From: Demequina sp. B12
Lineage (GTDB): Bacteria; Actinomycetota; Actinomycetes; Actinomycetales; Demequinaceae
Length of the DNA stretch: 64,000 nt
Reading direction: 5' to 3'
NCBI RefSeq assembly: GCF_028823635.1
Contig: NZ_JAPEHU010000001.1
Location: 124,001 to 188,000 of the forward strand
In this document: piece by piece, positions 1-6,770 of the stretch
Layout: the number at the start of each line of letters is the position of its first letter
Numbering within the stretch: position 1 is the first letter of the stretch
Program-made: the position numbers and the translations under genes
The notes under the pieces: generated by a model
What the model was told of the DNA's origin: nothing
Databases searched by the model: none
The model's input: only the letters and a program-made list of their open reading frames with translations

Positions 1-638
1 CCTCGTCCGCGGGCGTCTACGGCACCCCCGACGTCGAGGTCGTCAACGAATCCACCGCCACCACCCCCGAGTCGCCCTACGGCGAGTCCAAACTCATCGG
101 CGAATGGCTGATCCGCGACCAGGTCCGCGCCACCGCAGAGTCCGATGCCCCGCTCCGCGCCACGTCCCTGCGCTACTTCAACGTGGTCGGCTCCGGCACC
201 ACCGAGGTCTACGACGCCTCCCCGCACAACCTGTTCCCCAAAGTCATTCGCGCCATCAAGGGCGGCCAGGCCCCCCTCATCTTTGGTGACGACTACGACA
301 CTCCTGACGGCACGTGTGTGCGCGACTATGTTCACGTCCAGGACCTCGCGCACTCCCACGTGGCCGCGGCCCGCATGCTCGACGCGGGACGCCCCCTCGC
401 TCCCGTCTACAACCTAGGTTCAGGAGACGGCACCTCCGTCAAGGAGATCGTGGGATCGCTACTGGCCGCGGCAGACTCGTCACTCGAGCCCGTGGTGAAG
501 GACCGCCGCCCCGGAGACCCCGCACGGATTGTCGCCAAGGGCGAGCTCGCCGCAGATGACATCGAATGGAAGATGGCCCACTCGATTGAAGAGATGGCCT
601 CGAGCGCCTGGGAAGCAGCCCCAGAAGCCCTCTCCTAA
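1..638 (+). CDS. galE: UDP-glucose 4-epimerase, C-terminal part (5' end outside window)
   Basis: Extended short-chain dehydrogenase that interconverts UDP-glucose and UDP-galactose in the cytoplasm. The reading frame is open from base 3. It begins at the SSAGVYG strand, followed by the catalytic YGESK (Tyr-x-x-x-Lys) and then RYFNVVG. Downstream it has the GalE substrate-binding block IFGDDYDTPDGTCVRDYVHVQDLA and the NLGSG strand, and it stops with TAA at 636-638. Only the N-terminal Rossmann half with the NAD-binding glycine motif is missing. The C-terminal third matches GalE better than other sugar-nucleotide epimerases, but substrate specificity within the family is not proven by motifs. 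A long palindromic repeat follows the stop immediately. Confidence 0.9.
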   Translation, partial: SSAGVYGTPDVEVVNESTATTPESPYGESKLIGEWLIRDQVRATAESDAPLRATSLRYFNVVGSGTTEVYDASPHNLFPKVIRAIKGGQAPLIFGDDYDTPDGTCVRDYVHVQDLAHSHVAAARMLDAGRPLAPVYNLGSGDGTSVKEIVGSLLAAADSSLEPVVKDRRPGDPARIVAKGELAADDIEWKMAHSIEEMASSAWEAAPEALS

Positions 639-641
639 CCC

Positions 642-702
642 GCCAGATGGCTCCATTTCGCCGTTTTGGCACCGCATAACAGCCAAATGGAGCCATTTGG
701 CT
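642..702. repeat. Long palindromic intergenic repeat, copy 1 (A-A arms)
   Basis: The left arm around GATGGCTCCATTTCGCCGTTTT is mirrored by the right arm around AACAGCCAAATGGAGCCATTT. Each arm is itself nearly palindromic (AAATGG-CT-CCATTT). The repeat lies between the convergent galE and RidA-like genes, so it could act as a bidirectional terminator. Five further copies occur in the window. Confidence 0.85.
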
Positions 703-737
703 GTGTGGCGAGGGTCGTGCGGGGCGCTGGGGACGCG

Positions 738-1109
738 CTAAGCGATGATCGCGTCGACCTGAATCTCCACCAGGGCCTGCGGGTCTGCAAGGGCCGTGAC
801 CTCAACCAGCGTGGACACCGGGAGGACGCCCCCGAACGCACGCCTGTGCGCCCGCGACACCGCAGGCATGTCTCCCATGTCGACCACGTATAGCACCGTG
901 CGCACCACATGATGCATGGTCGCGCCCGTCTCCTCGAGCGCACGTTCAATGCGAGCCAGCGCTGACGCCGCCTGTTCCTCCGCGCCGCTGTCCAAAGCCT
1001 CAGGGCCCGCGATCGTTCCGGCCACCAAAACCATGGACCCAACTCTCACCGCACGCGAGTATCCGTGAGAGTCTTCCCATTGACCGCCGGATGACACGTT
1101 CTGTCGCAT
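738..1109 (-). CDS. RidA/YjgF family protein
   Basis: 123-residue member of the RidA/YjgF/UK114 fold, small trimeric proteins. The well-studied members deaminate reactive enamine or imine intermediates of amino-acid metabolism. Family features include the early strand VLVAGTIAG, the helix ALARIERALEETGATMHHVVRTVLYVVDM and the C-terminal strand VEIQVDAIIA. The canonical C-terminal Arg-Pro-ECVA-like segment is replaced by STLVEVTALADPQALVEI, typical of non-canonical RidA subgroups, so the substrate is uncertain. The ATG at 1109 follows a TACCGT -10-like box by 6 nt, which suggests a leaderless mRNA. Confidence 0.85.
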   Translation of the reverse strand: MRQNVSSGGQWEDSHGYSRAVRVGSMVLVAGTIAGPEALDSGAEEQAASALARIERALEETGATMHHVVRTVLYVVDMGDMPAVSRAHRRAFGGVLPVSTLVEVTALADPQALVEIQVDAIIA

Positions 1110-1115
1110 CCCTCC

Positions 1116-1121
1116 ACGGTA
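1116..1121 (-). promoter_or_regulatory. -10 box of the RidA-like gene (leaderless)
   Basis: TACCGT on the minus strand ends 6 nt before the ATG at 1109. This leaves no room for a leader with a separate ribosome-binding site, although GGAGGG abuts the ATG directly. Confidence 0.45.
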
Positions 1122-1163
1122 CTCGGGCGCCTATCGCTTAGCCCCCACCACTCACCCAGGGAG

Positions 1164-1197
1164 CCCGTCAGTCCGTCAGGCCGTCAGGCCGTCAGCC
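1164..1197. repeat. Short tandem repeat of an 8-base unit
   Basis: About four copies of (G/T)(G/C)CCGTCA in a row. The stop codon of the neighbouring zincin gene lies inside the last copies, so copy-number change could alter only the extreme C-terminus or the trailer. Confidence 0.6.
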
Positions 1198-1551
1198 CCA
1201 GCCGAGCGCGTGAAGCCGCTCGTCGTCGATGCCGAAGTGGTGTGCGATCTCATGCACCACGGTGATCGCGACCTCCTCGCGCACGTGGTCGGCGTCTTCG
1301 CAGTGACGCAACGTAGGACCCCGGTAGATGAAAATCCGGTCGGGCAGGTCCACCATTCCCCAGTCGGCGCCACGATCCGTAAGCGCCACGCCGTCATACA
1401 AGCCCAGCAGCTCCTCGCCGCCTTCTGGCTCGTCCTCAATCAGCACGACCACGTTGTCTACCAGGGCCAGGAGTTCCTCGGGGATGGCGTCAAGGCCATC
1501 GTTCACGGCGTCCTCGAACTCTTCCGGCGTCATCTCAACCATGCCGCCCAT
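1192..1551 (-). CDS. Zincin-like metallopeptidase family protein
   Basis: About 119 residues, the usual size of the small actinobacterial metallopeptidase family (Pfam Zincin_1). The N-terminus has MTPEEFEDAVNDGLDAIPEELL, and the zinc site is HEIAHHFG (HExxH) near the C-terminus followed by acidic residues. Function is unknown. There is no signal peptide, so it is cytoplasmic. The open frame extends upstream into tRNA-Glu, so the start must be later. The ATG at 1551 has GGTGGGGG about 10 nt upstream; ATGs at 1542 and 1533 are alternatives. Confidence 0.85.
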   Translation of the reverse strand: MGGMVEMTPEEFEDAVNDGLDAIPEELLALVDNVVVLIEDEPEGGEELLGLYDGVALTDRGADWGMVDLPDRIFIYRGPTLRHCEDADHVREEVAITVVHEIAHHFGIDDERLHALGWG

Positions 1552-1662
1552 TGTCACGCACGCCCCCACCAGTTTGGCCCGATCTGCGAAAAGTGGTCTC
1601 AGCACCCCGGAACGTCCCGTAAGATAGTTCCGTTCGTTACCCCGCAAGGGGGATCGAGCGGC

Positions 1663-1735
1663 GCCCCCATCGTCTAGCGGCCTAGGACGCCGCCCTTTCA
1701 CGGCGGTAGCACGGGTTCGAATCCCGTTGGGGGTA
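1663..1735 (+). tRNA. tRNA-Glu (anticodon TTC)
   Basis: Acceptor arms GCCCCCA and TGGGGGT, anticodon stem CCGCC/GGCGG around loop CTTTCAC, and T-loop GGTTCGAATCC. No CCA is encoded. The hairpin GCCCTCT-TACG-AGAGGGGC (1772-1790) follows, between this tRNA and tRNA-Asp. Confidence 0.95.
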
Positions 1736-1797
1736 CTGGGTAGGCCTGCAAATGGTCTACACTACTACTCGGCCCTCTTACGAGAGGGGCGATGCAA

Positions 1798-1871
1798 GGC
1801 CCTGTAGCGCAGTTGGTTAGCGCGCCGCCCTGTCACGGCGGAGGTCGCGGGTTCAAGTCCCGTCAGGGTCG
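1798..1871 (+). tRNA. tRNA-Asp (anticodon GTC)
   Basis: Acceptor GGCCCTG pairs with CAGGGTC. The anticodon loop is CTGTCAC within CCGCC/GGCGG, and the T-loop is GGTTCAAGTCC. It is followed by the hairpin ATGCCCCT...AGGGGCAT (1879-1902), a possible weak terminator or processing signal. Confidence 0.95.
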
Positions 1872-1928
1872 CGGTGGGAATGCCCCTTCAGTCGGAGGGG
1901 CATTTGCGCTAGCGGACACAATCCGCAC

Positions 1929-2001
1929 GGCTCTGTAGCTCAGTTGGTAGAGCGTTCGACTGAAAATCGAAAGGTCACCGGATCGACGCCGGTCGGAGCC
2001 A
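1929..2001 (+). tRNA. tRNA-Phe (anticodon GAA)
   Basis: Acceptor GGCTCTG pairs with CGGAGCC. Stem TTCGA/TCGAA surrounds anticodon loop CTGAAAA. Unlike the two preceding tRNAs, the 3' CCA (2002-2004) is encoded. Confidence 0.95.
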
Positions 2002-2004
2002 CCA

Positions 2005-2042
2005 AGACCCTCGCGTAGCTTCTACATCGCGGGGGTCTTTTT
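2005..2042 (+). terminator. Rho-independent terminator of the tRNA cluster
   Basis: Stem AGACCCTCGCG pairs with CGCGGGGGTCT and is followed by a run of T (TTTTT). It lies directly behind tRNA-Phe. Confidence 0.9.
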
Positions 2043-2141
2043 CTGTCTCCGGGGCCTCGTCCATCAGCCCACGTGACTCAAGCGTTTGCATCTACGTGTC
2101 GATAAACGGTTGACTAGTGGCAACTGCTAGAAGGAGGCCTC

Positions 2142-2516
2142 ATGCCTGGCTCAGGATTCGCGAAGACCCTGCTCAACTCGATCCTTGGCGCGATCGCCGG
2201 CCAGTGGATCGCGACCATCAAGGCCGAGACCGAGGTCATGAAGATCGAGTTCAAGGTCAAGAGCCGCGAACTTGGTAAGGGTGCCGCGCTTCTCGCTGTG
2301 ACGGCTGTCTTGGGCTTCTTCCTTGTCTTCACGTTGCTTGTCGCGGCGATTGCTGGCTTGTCGACCATCTGGCCGGTGTGGCTGTCCGCACTGGTCGTGG
2401 GCGGCGGAATGCTGTTCTTCATGCTGATCTTCGGCCTCGTGGGCGCGCGCAAGATCAAGAAGAACAAGGACCTGGTGCCCACCGCGTCCATCGAGCGCAT
2501 CAAGAACTCGTTCTAA
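2142..2516 (+). CDS. Holin-like phage_holin_3_6/DUF1469 family membrane protein
   Basis: 124-residue protein of a family common in actinobacterial genomes and named after holins, although chromosomal copies have no shown lytic role. The N-terminal ~45 residues are charged and amphipathic (KAETEVMKIEFKVKSRELGKG). Two hydrophobic segments follow at about 47-75 and 80-104, then a basic tail (ARKIKKNKDL). Very strong ribosome-binding site AGAAGGAGG at 2129-2137. No phage genes are nearby, so it is more likely a housekeeping envelope protein. The gene ends just before palindromic repeat copy 2. Confidence 0.8.
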   Translation: MPGSGFAKTLLNSILGAIAGQWIATIKAETEVMKIEFKVKSRELGKGAALLAVTAVLGFFLVFTLLVAAIAGLSTIWPVWLSALVVGGGMLFFMLIFGLVGARKIKKNKDLVPTASIERIKNSF

Positions 2517-2545
2517 CCCTCGCGCCACCGAACGCACCCCCTTCC

Positions 2546-2607
2546 CGTCAAATGGCTCCATTTGGTTGTTTTGGCTAGCTAAAACAGTCAAATGGAGCCA
2601 TTTGACG
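2546..2607. repeat. Long palindromic intergenic repeat, copy 2 (best A-A copy)
   Basis: Arms CGTCAAATGGCTCCA and TGGAGCCATTTGACG are perfect inverse complements, with GTTTTGGCTAGCTAAAAC in the centre. It lies between the convergent holin-like and EamA genes. This is the cleanest copy of the family. Confidence 0.9.
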
Positions 2608-2667
2608 CGTGCGGGCGGGGACGGGCGCGTGCGAGGGCGTACGGACGCCTTACGCGCGGGACAGACC

Positions 2668-3609
2668 CTACGCCGCCGACCCCTTGATCTCGGGTATGGC
2701 CTCCGGTCGCGGCTTGGGCCTGCGCTGAGCCAGCCACACGCCCGCGAACACCACCAGCGCCCCCATGACCTCGAACCATGCGAGCGTCTCCCCCAACACC
2801 AGCACTCCCAGCGCGGTCGCGACCACGGGCACGCAATAAGTGACGGACGCCGCCGTGGTCGCTCCTGCCACCTGCACTACCTTCCAGAACCACACGTAGG
2901 CGAACGACGTCCCCGTGACACCCAAGGCCACGATTGCCCACATCGGCCACGAGCCCCATGCCACGGCGCCCTGAGCAGGTTGAGGAGCCGCTAGCGCGAC
3001 CGGCGACAGCATGAACGCAGACACGGTGATTTGCAGGCTCGACAATGCCATCGGCGAATCTTTCACACGGCTGAGCATCAGTCGGGACAAAGTAGAGCCG
3101 ATGCCGTAGCACGCAGTCGCGCCCAGCATCAGCGCAGCGCCCAGCAAGGGAAAGTCGTCGACGCGCCACGCGCCCAACAGGATGGCGATACCGCCGGCGC
3201 CTAGTACGAGCCCCGCGAGTTGTAGGCGGCTGACCCGCTCGGTAGGTATCAGGAGGGCCACGAACATTGCCGTCCACAACGGCGTGGTGGCGTTCAACAG
3301 GCTGGCCAGAATCGAGGAAATGTGTTGCTGGGCCGCGGGGATCAGGACGAGTGGGATGGCCGACATGAACGCCGCGACCAGCGCCACAGCACCTAGCTTC
3401 TTCCAGGTCAGTGCTGGGCGGTTGCCTGTGACGAGGACCATCACCATCAGCGTGACTGCCCCAAAGAACACACGCCCAAACGCAACCTGTGCGGGCGCGA
3501 ACTCACGCAGGGCCACTTCAATGAAGAGGAAGCTGCAGCCCCACGCCGCTGACACCCCCAGGAAGTACGGCAACCACGTGCGCAGCGGGGCGTCCGCGAT
3601 GGTTGTCAC
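2668..3609 (-). CDS. EamA-family (drug/metabolite) transporter
   Basis: About 313 residues with ten predicted membrane helices arranged as two EamA repeats, the fold of RhaT/YdcZ/PecM-type metabolite exporters in the cytoplasmic membrane. The family start SAAWGCSFLFIEVAL and the PAQVAFGRVFFGAV segment in repeat 1 are visible, as is GTSFAYVWFWKVVQVAGATTAASVTYCVPVVAT in repeat 2. Substrate unknown. An ATG exists at 3621, but the GTG at 3609 forms GTGA with the stop of ogt and has GGAGG 5 nt upstream. I therefore place the start at 3609, translationally coupled to ogt. Confidence 0.88.
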   Translation of the reverse strand: MTTIADAPLRTWLPYFLGVSAAWGCSFLFIEVALREFAPAQVAFGRVFFGAVTLMVMVLVTGNRPALTWKKLGAVALVAAFMSAIPLVLIPAAQQHISSILASLLNATTPLWTAMFVALLIPTERVSRLQLAGLVLGAGGIAILLGAWRVDDFPLLGAALMLGATACYGIGSTLSRLMLSRVKDSPMALSSLQITVSAFMLSPVALAAPQPAQGAVAWGSWPMWAIVALGVTGTSFAYVWFWKVVQVAGATTAASVTYCVPVVATALGVLVLGETLAWFEVMGALVVFAGVWLAQRRPKPRPEAIPEIKGSAA

Positions 3610-4169
3610 GCACGCCTCCATCGGCCCGTTTCGGTCAACCGAGCCGCCGCGCCGGTGCCGTCTACGGTGACGCCCTCCAACTGCAGCAGTTGCGCCTTAA
3701 TCCCGGTGCCGCCGAACCCGTACGAGCCCAAGCGTCCGCCTGCCTGAACCACCCGGTGGCACGGCACAAAGATGCCTACCCTGTTGCGCGCACATGCGGT
3801 GCCCACGGCACGGGAGGCGCGGGGCCGGCCCGTCATTTCCGCAAGCTCCGCATAGGACGCGACCGCGCCGCCGGGGATCTCGCGCATGTGCGTCCACACG
3901 TCCACGGTGAACGGGGAGCCTTCGAGATGCACCGGCACCGCAGTGATCGCGTCCGCATCGCCCTCAAGCCACGCCCCCACCGCCGGCGCTACCAGTGACT
4001 GCGGCCCGTCTTCCCAGGCCCAGCCCCCAGCATCGGCCGGTAGCTGGAGCGCGACGTCCGCGACGCCGCCCATCCCGGCGGCCCACACCGTTCCCGACTG
4101 GTCCGTCAGGACGGAGAGGTCACCTACCGGGGTCTCATACGTGGCTGCCACCAACGGTTCACGCGTCAT
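3606..4169 (-). CDS. ogt: Methylated-DNA--[protein]-cysteine S-methyltransferase
   Basis: Suicide DNA-repair protein that takes the methyl group from O6-methylguanine onto its own cysteine. The active-site motif PCHRVV is present, followed by GRLGSYGFGGTGIKAQLLQLEGV as in Ogt/MGMT. The helix-turn-helix segment IPGGAVASYAELAEMTGRPRASRAVGTACARN precedes it. The 187-residue length fits Ogt without an Ada N-domain. The open frame runs 3 codons further up to a TTG, but the ATG at 4169 is the better start. Coupled to the downstream EamA gene by a 4-base overlap. Confidence 0.93.
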   Translation of the reverse strand: MTREPLVAATYETPVGDLSVLTDQSGTVWAAGMGGVADVALQLPADAGGWAWEDGPQSLVAPAVGAWLEGDADAITAVPVHLEGSPFTVDVWTHMREIPGGAVASYAELAEMTGRPRASRAVGTACARNRVGIFVPCHRVVQAGGRLGSYGFGGTGIKAQLLQLEGVTVDGTGAAARLTETGRWRRA

Positions 4170-4269
4170 GACACCCAAGAGTAAGGCTGCCCAGCCGGGC
4201 GGGCCAGCATCGGCACCACGTCAGTCGTCTCCCCTACGCTTGATACGACACTCAACCCAAGGAGTACAC

Positions 4270-4671
4270 GTGAGCAACGTCCAGCACCCCACCATTACCC
4301 GTGACGCCACCGGCGCACCCGCCATTGACTTCACCGGCGCGCAGCAGGGCGAAGGCCTCGCGGTCGTCGTCCTCGAAGAAGGCACCGGCGCCCCAGTTGT
4401 CGAAGGCCAGAACATCTCCGTGCACTACACCGGCTGGTTGTGGGACGGCGCAAAGTTCGACTCGTCCTGGGACCGCGGCGAATCGATCTCATTCCCCATC
4501 GCGCACGGCATGTTGATCGACGGATGGGTTGACGGCATCGTCGGCCAGCCCGTCGGCTCCAAGCTGCTGCTCGTGGTGCCGCCCGAGTCCGGCTACGGCT
4601 TCCAAGACATGGGCCCCATCCCCGCGGGCTCCACCCTGGTGTTCGTCGTCGACGTCCTCGAAGCGAACTAA
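4270..4671 (+). CDS. FKBP-type peptidyl-prolyl cis-trans isomerase
   Basis: 133 residues. One FKBP domain fills the C-terminal 100 residues, with VHYTGWLWDGAKFDSSWDRG, the FPIAHGMLIDGW(VDGI)VGQPVGSK flap and GYGF...IPAGSTLVFVVDVLE. It catalyses prolyl isomerisation during protein folding. There is no signal peptide or lipobox, so it is a cytoplasmic FKBP. The GTG start at 4270 has AAGGAG 6 nt upstream. It is the first gene rightward of ogt on the opposite strand. Confidence 0.93.
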   Translation: MSNVQHPTITRDATGAPAIDFTGAQQGEGLAVVVLEEGTGAPVVEGQNISVHYTGWLWDGAKFDSSWDRGESISFPIAHGMLIDGWVDGIVGQPVGSKLLLVVPPESGYGFQDMGPIPAGSTLVFVVDVLEAN

Positions 4672-4681
4672 ACAGCTAAGG

Positions 4682-4728
4682 GCCGATGCGTGTGGGCGCG
4701 GCGACATATCGCCCCCACGCGCATCGGC
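4682..4728 (+). terminator. Hairpin terminator built from an inverted pair of GCCGATGC
   Basis: GCCGATGCGTGTGGGCG pairs with CGCCCCCACGCGCATCGGC behind the FKBP stop and ahead of convergent bldC. The outer ends of the stem are the over-represented octamer in inverted orientation, as DNA-uptake sequences often are in Neisseria terminators. Confidence 0.8.
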
Positions 4729-4809
4729 TCACCGCCGGTGATAGCGGGCGCCCGGGCGCCCCTCACGGCGGACCTTGAACTGCGGGCAGTACACCGCCCG
4801 CGGTACGAG

Positions 4810-5013
4810 TTATGCGTTCTGGTTCTGCGCGTTTGCGAGCAGAGCCTGGACCTCTGCCTCACGGAACCGACGGTGACCGCCAAGCGTCCGAATCGACGAC
4901 AGCTTGCCCACTTTGGCCCAGCGCGTCACAGTCTTGGGGTCAACACGGAAGATCGCCGCCACCTCACTAGGGGTCAGCAGCTTCTCCGGTTCCTGGATGG
5001 TCTCAGGCATCAT
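4810..5013 (-). CDS. bldC: BldC-family MerR-like DNA-binding regulator
   Basis: 67 residues of a single MerR-like winged helix-turn-helix domain. The signature LLTPSEVAAIFRVDPKTVTRWAKVGKLSSIRTLGGHRRFREAEVQALL is almost identical to Streptomyces BldC. BldC binds direct repeats cooperatively and controls timing of development there; in non-sporulating actinobacteria its role is less clear. SD-like AAGGAAA lies upstream of ATG 5013 (an ATG at 5010 is also possible). It is divergent from the DUF3073 gene across a 225-base spacer. Confidence 0.95.
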   Translation of the reverse strand: MMPETIQEPEKLLTPSEVAAIFRVDPKTVTRWAKVGKLSSIRTLGGHRRFREAEVQALLANAQNQNA

Positions 5014-5238
5014 TCACGTTTCCTTTTAGGTCTCTCCCTGACCCACCGTTGGGCCACCTACAATGAGTGAGACGGGTAGCAATGGTCGCTATGACGCGGA
5101 TTGTGCAAAGTTTTCCTTTTCTCATCCATGGGAGCAGGGTCGCGCGCAGGGGCTCCAGCGTTGTAAAGTACCGCTTAAGACTCAGCACGCCGGGCCCGCT
5201 TAGGCGTGTGCCCGCGACGAGTAGAAGGGTTGGCGTTC
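5014..5238. other. Divergent intergenic region between bldC and the DUF3073 gene
   Basis: 225 bases that must carry two outward promoters. I see A/T-rich blocks (TTTTCCTTTTCTC near 5111) but no convincing -35/-10 pair, and no riboswitch-like structure. Confidence 0.4.
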
Positions 5239-5415
5239 ATGGGGCGTGGCCGACAGAAGGCTAAGGACGCAAAGATTGCGCGTCAGCTGAAGTACTCGAA
5301 CCACGGCGCGGATCTACGCGACCTTGAGCGAGAGCTGATTAGCCCCTCGAACGACTCCAAGGACGACGAGCGCGAGGACACTTACGACCGCTGGGCCGAG
5401 GACGACGACCGCTAG
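5239..5415 (+). CDS. DUF3073 family protein
   Basis: 58 residues, highly charged: a basic N-terminus MGRGRQKAKDAKIARQLKY and an acidic C-terminus DDEREDTYDRWAEDDDR. This is the pattern of the small actinobacterial DUF3073 family. There are no membrane segments. Function is unknown; the basic start suggests nucleic-acid contact, which is inference. The ATG at 5239 has AGAAGGG about 10 nt upstream. Confidence 0.88.
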   Translation: MGRGRQKAKDAKIARQLKYSNHGADLRDLERELISPSNDSKDDEREDTYDRWAEDDDR

Positions 5416-5718
5416 TCGCGTCACTCGCTCTCTGCGCGGCGTGCTCCTGAGCACACCGGCGTTCCTTCGCTCACCGCGGTCTCATCCCACAGTCTTGCGG
5501 GTTTTGCTCGTGCTGCGCTGGCGTTGAGTTCATTCCGGTCAGCCACCTTGCTGCCCGCTCGAGCCTTGCCTGTTCGCAACTGACTGAGATTTCTCCGCTG
5601 TCGCGCGACACCCCGGCGTGTCAACGCATCGGCCCTTCAGTTCCGTCACTTTGGCACAGCGACAAGGTTCCGTTGTGGAAAACGTTCGCGACTCTCCGCT
5701 GCAAGCGAGACTTCACGG
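5416..5718. other. Gene-free stretch carrying one arm-pair of a dyad element
   Basis: 303 bases without a convincing ORF. At 5579-5598 it holds CTGACTGAGATTTCTCCGC, and at 5646-5656 the inverse of CCAAAGTGAC. Both resemble the arms of the inverted repeat behind the next gene (6567-6640). One GCATCGGC octamer lies at 5627-5634. Confidence 0.5.
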
Positions 5719-6576
5719 GTGGATCTGAACGCTGCTCTCGCACACCTCGGAGGCGTCGCTACTACACAGGAACTGCTGTCCGCGGGCGTCCGCAAACGCG
5801 ATCTCGCACACGCCCTCCAGGACGGCCAAGTACTGCGACCCACCCGCGGCATCTACACCGTTGCGCGTCCGCCGCTAGCACTACTCGTCCGCAAAGGCTG
5901 GGGAGCCGAACTCACCTGCGCCTCAGCTCTGCGGCACTTCAACCTTCCGGCCCGAACCGCGCCGTCCGGACTCCACCTCGCACTGCCAGCCACTCACTCC
6001 ACGGGGCGTGGGCATCGGCGCCTACCTCAACGGGCGCACGCGCATTACTTCGGGCGCATGCCTGCACTCACCGAACGCGACGCCCTCGATACAGCGAGTC
6101 GTTGTCTGACGCCGCTAGGCCAACTCATCGCGATCGACCAGGCGCTGAATCGCGGCACTCTCCTGGCGAGCGACCTCAACCTGTTTACCCACACACCCCG
6201 CGCACGGCTTGGCTGGTTGATCGACCACTGTGATGCAGGCGCCGGATCGCCTCCAGAGACCATCGCACGTGTCGCGCTCGTCGAGGCAGGGCTTCATGTG
6301 CGCACTCAAGTCTCCATCCCGTTTGTGGGGCGAGTCGACTTCCTCATCGATCGTCGAGTCATCGTTGAGGTCGACGGCCAGACCTATCACCTGGACGAGC
6401 AGGCCTTCAGTCGGGACCGAACTCGCGACCGGGAGGCATTGGCACGTTGGGGGTTACCGACGCTGCGGTTCACCAGGCACGACGTGGAGAACGGGACCGA
6501 CCAGATGGTTGATCTGGTGCGGCATGTGGTGAGCAACCAGCGTGAGTTGTGGTGCTCACCGTTCCAAAGTGACTGA
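5719..6576 (+). CDS. AbiEi-type winged-helix plus DUF559 (Vsr-like nuclease) protein
   Basis: 285 residues. Residues about 1-50 (LNAALAHLGGVATTQELLSAGVRKRDLAHAL and RGIYTVARPP) match the AbiEi antitoxin-type N-terminal helix-turn-helix. Residues about 190-275 match DUF559, a Vsr/restriction-endonuclease-like fold: VDFLIDRRVIVEVDGQTYHLDEQAFSRDRTRDREALARWGLPTLRF. The D-E-D acidic cluster is intact, so nuclease activity is possible. No cognate AbiEii toxin gene is adjacent; many actinobacteria carry such orphan fusions with no known role. The GTG start at 5719 is inferred from the domain. The TGA stop lies inside the left arm of a downstream inverted repeat. Confidence 0.82.
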   Translation: MDLNAALAHLGGVATTQELLSAGVRKRDLAHALQDGQVLRPTRGIYTVARPPLALLVRKGWGAELTCASALRHFNLPARTAPSGLHLALPATHSTGRGHRRLPQRAHAHYFGRMPALTERDALDTASRCLTPLGQLIAIDQALNRGTLLASDLNLFTHTPRARLGWLIDHCDAGAGSPPETIARVALVEAGLHVRTQVSIPFVGRVDFLIDRRVIVEVDGQTYHLDEQAFSRDRTRDREALARWGLPTLRFTRHDVENGTDQMVDLVRHVVSNQRELWCSPFQSD

Positions 6577-6640
6577 TTTTGCGGTCCGGACGTGCGGACA
6601 CGCCGATGCTGGCTGGGCACGCCGCAGAAACTCAGTCACT
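6567..6640. repeat. Inverted repeat overlapping the DUF559 stop codon
   Basis: AGTGACTGATTTTGCGG (6568-6584) is the inverse of CCGCAGAAACTCAGTCACT (6622-6640), with 37 bases between. The gene's TGA (6574-6576) is in the left arm. A divergent copy of the same arms lies upstream of the gene at 5579-5656. Confidence 0.75.
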
Positions 6641-6680
6641 CGGGGACAGCAACAGGAGGCGCGGCGGCGGGAGCGGGTGC

Positions 6681-6720
6681 CGGAACGTGGGAGCGGGGAC
6701 CGGAACGTGGGAGCGGAGTG
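6681..6720. repeat. 20-base direct repeat, two copies
   Basis: CGGAACGTGGGAGCGG recurs with a 20-base period, and a partial third copy precedes it. It lies in the spacer between the DUF559 gene and the purM 3' end; no gene is seen there. Confidence 0.6.
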
Positions 6721-6770
6721 CACGAGGCACAGAGCGCAGGTGCACGCGGTGGTGCCAGCGCAGCGAACGC

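Noticed and set aside
1560-1701. Extension of the zincin gene upstream to 1701.
   Set aside because: It would run through tRNA-Glu (1663-1735).
2142-2516. Holin-like gene as a sign of a prophage beside the tRNA cluster.
   Set aside because: No integrase, attachment-site duplication or structural phage genes are present; this family is common as a chromosomal envelope gene.
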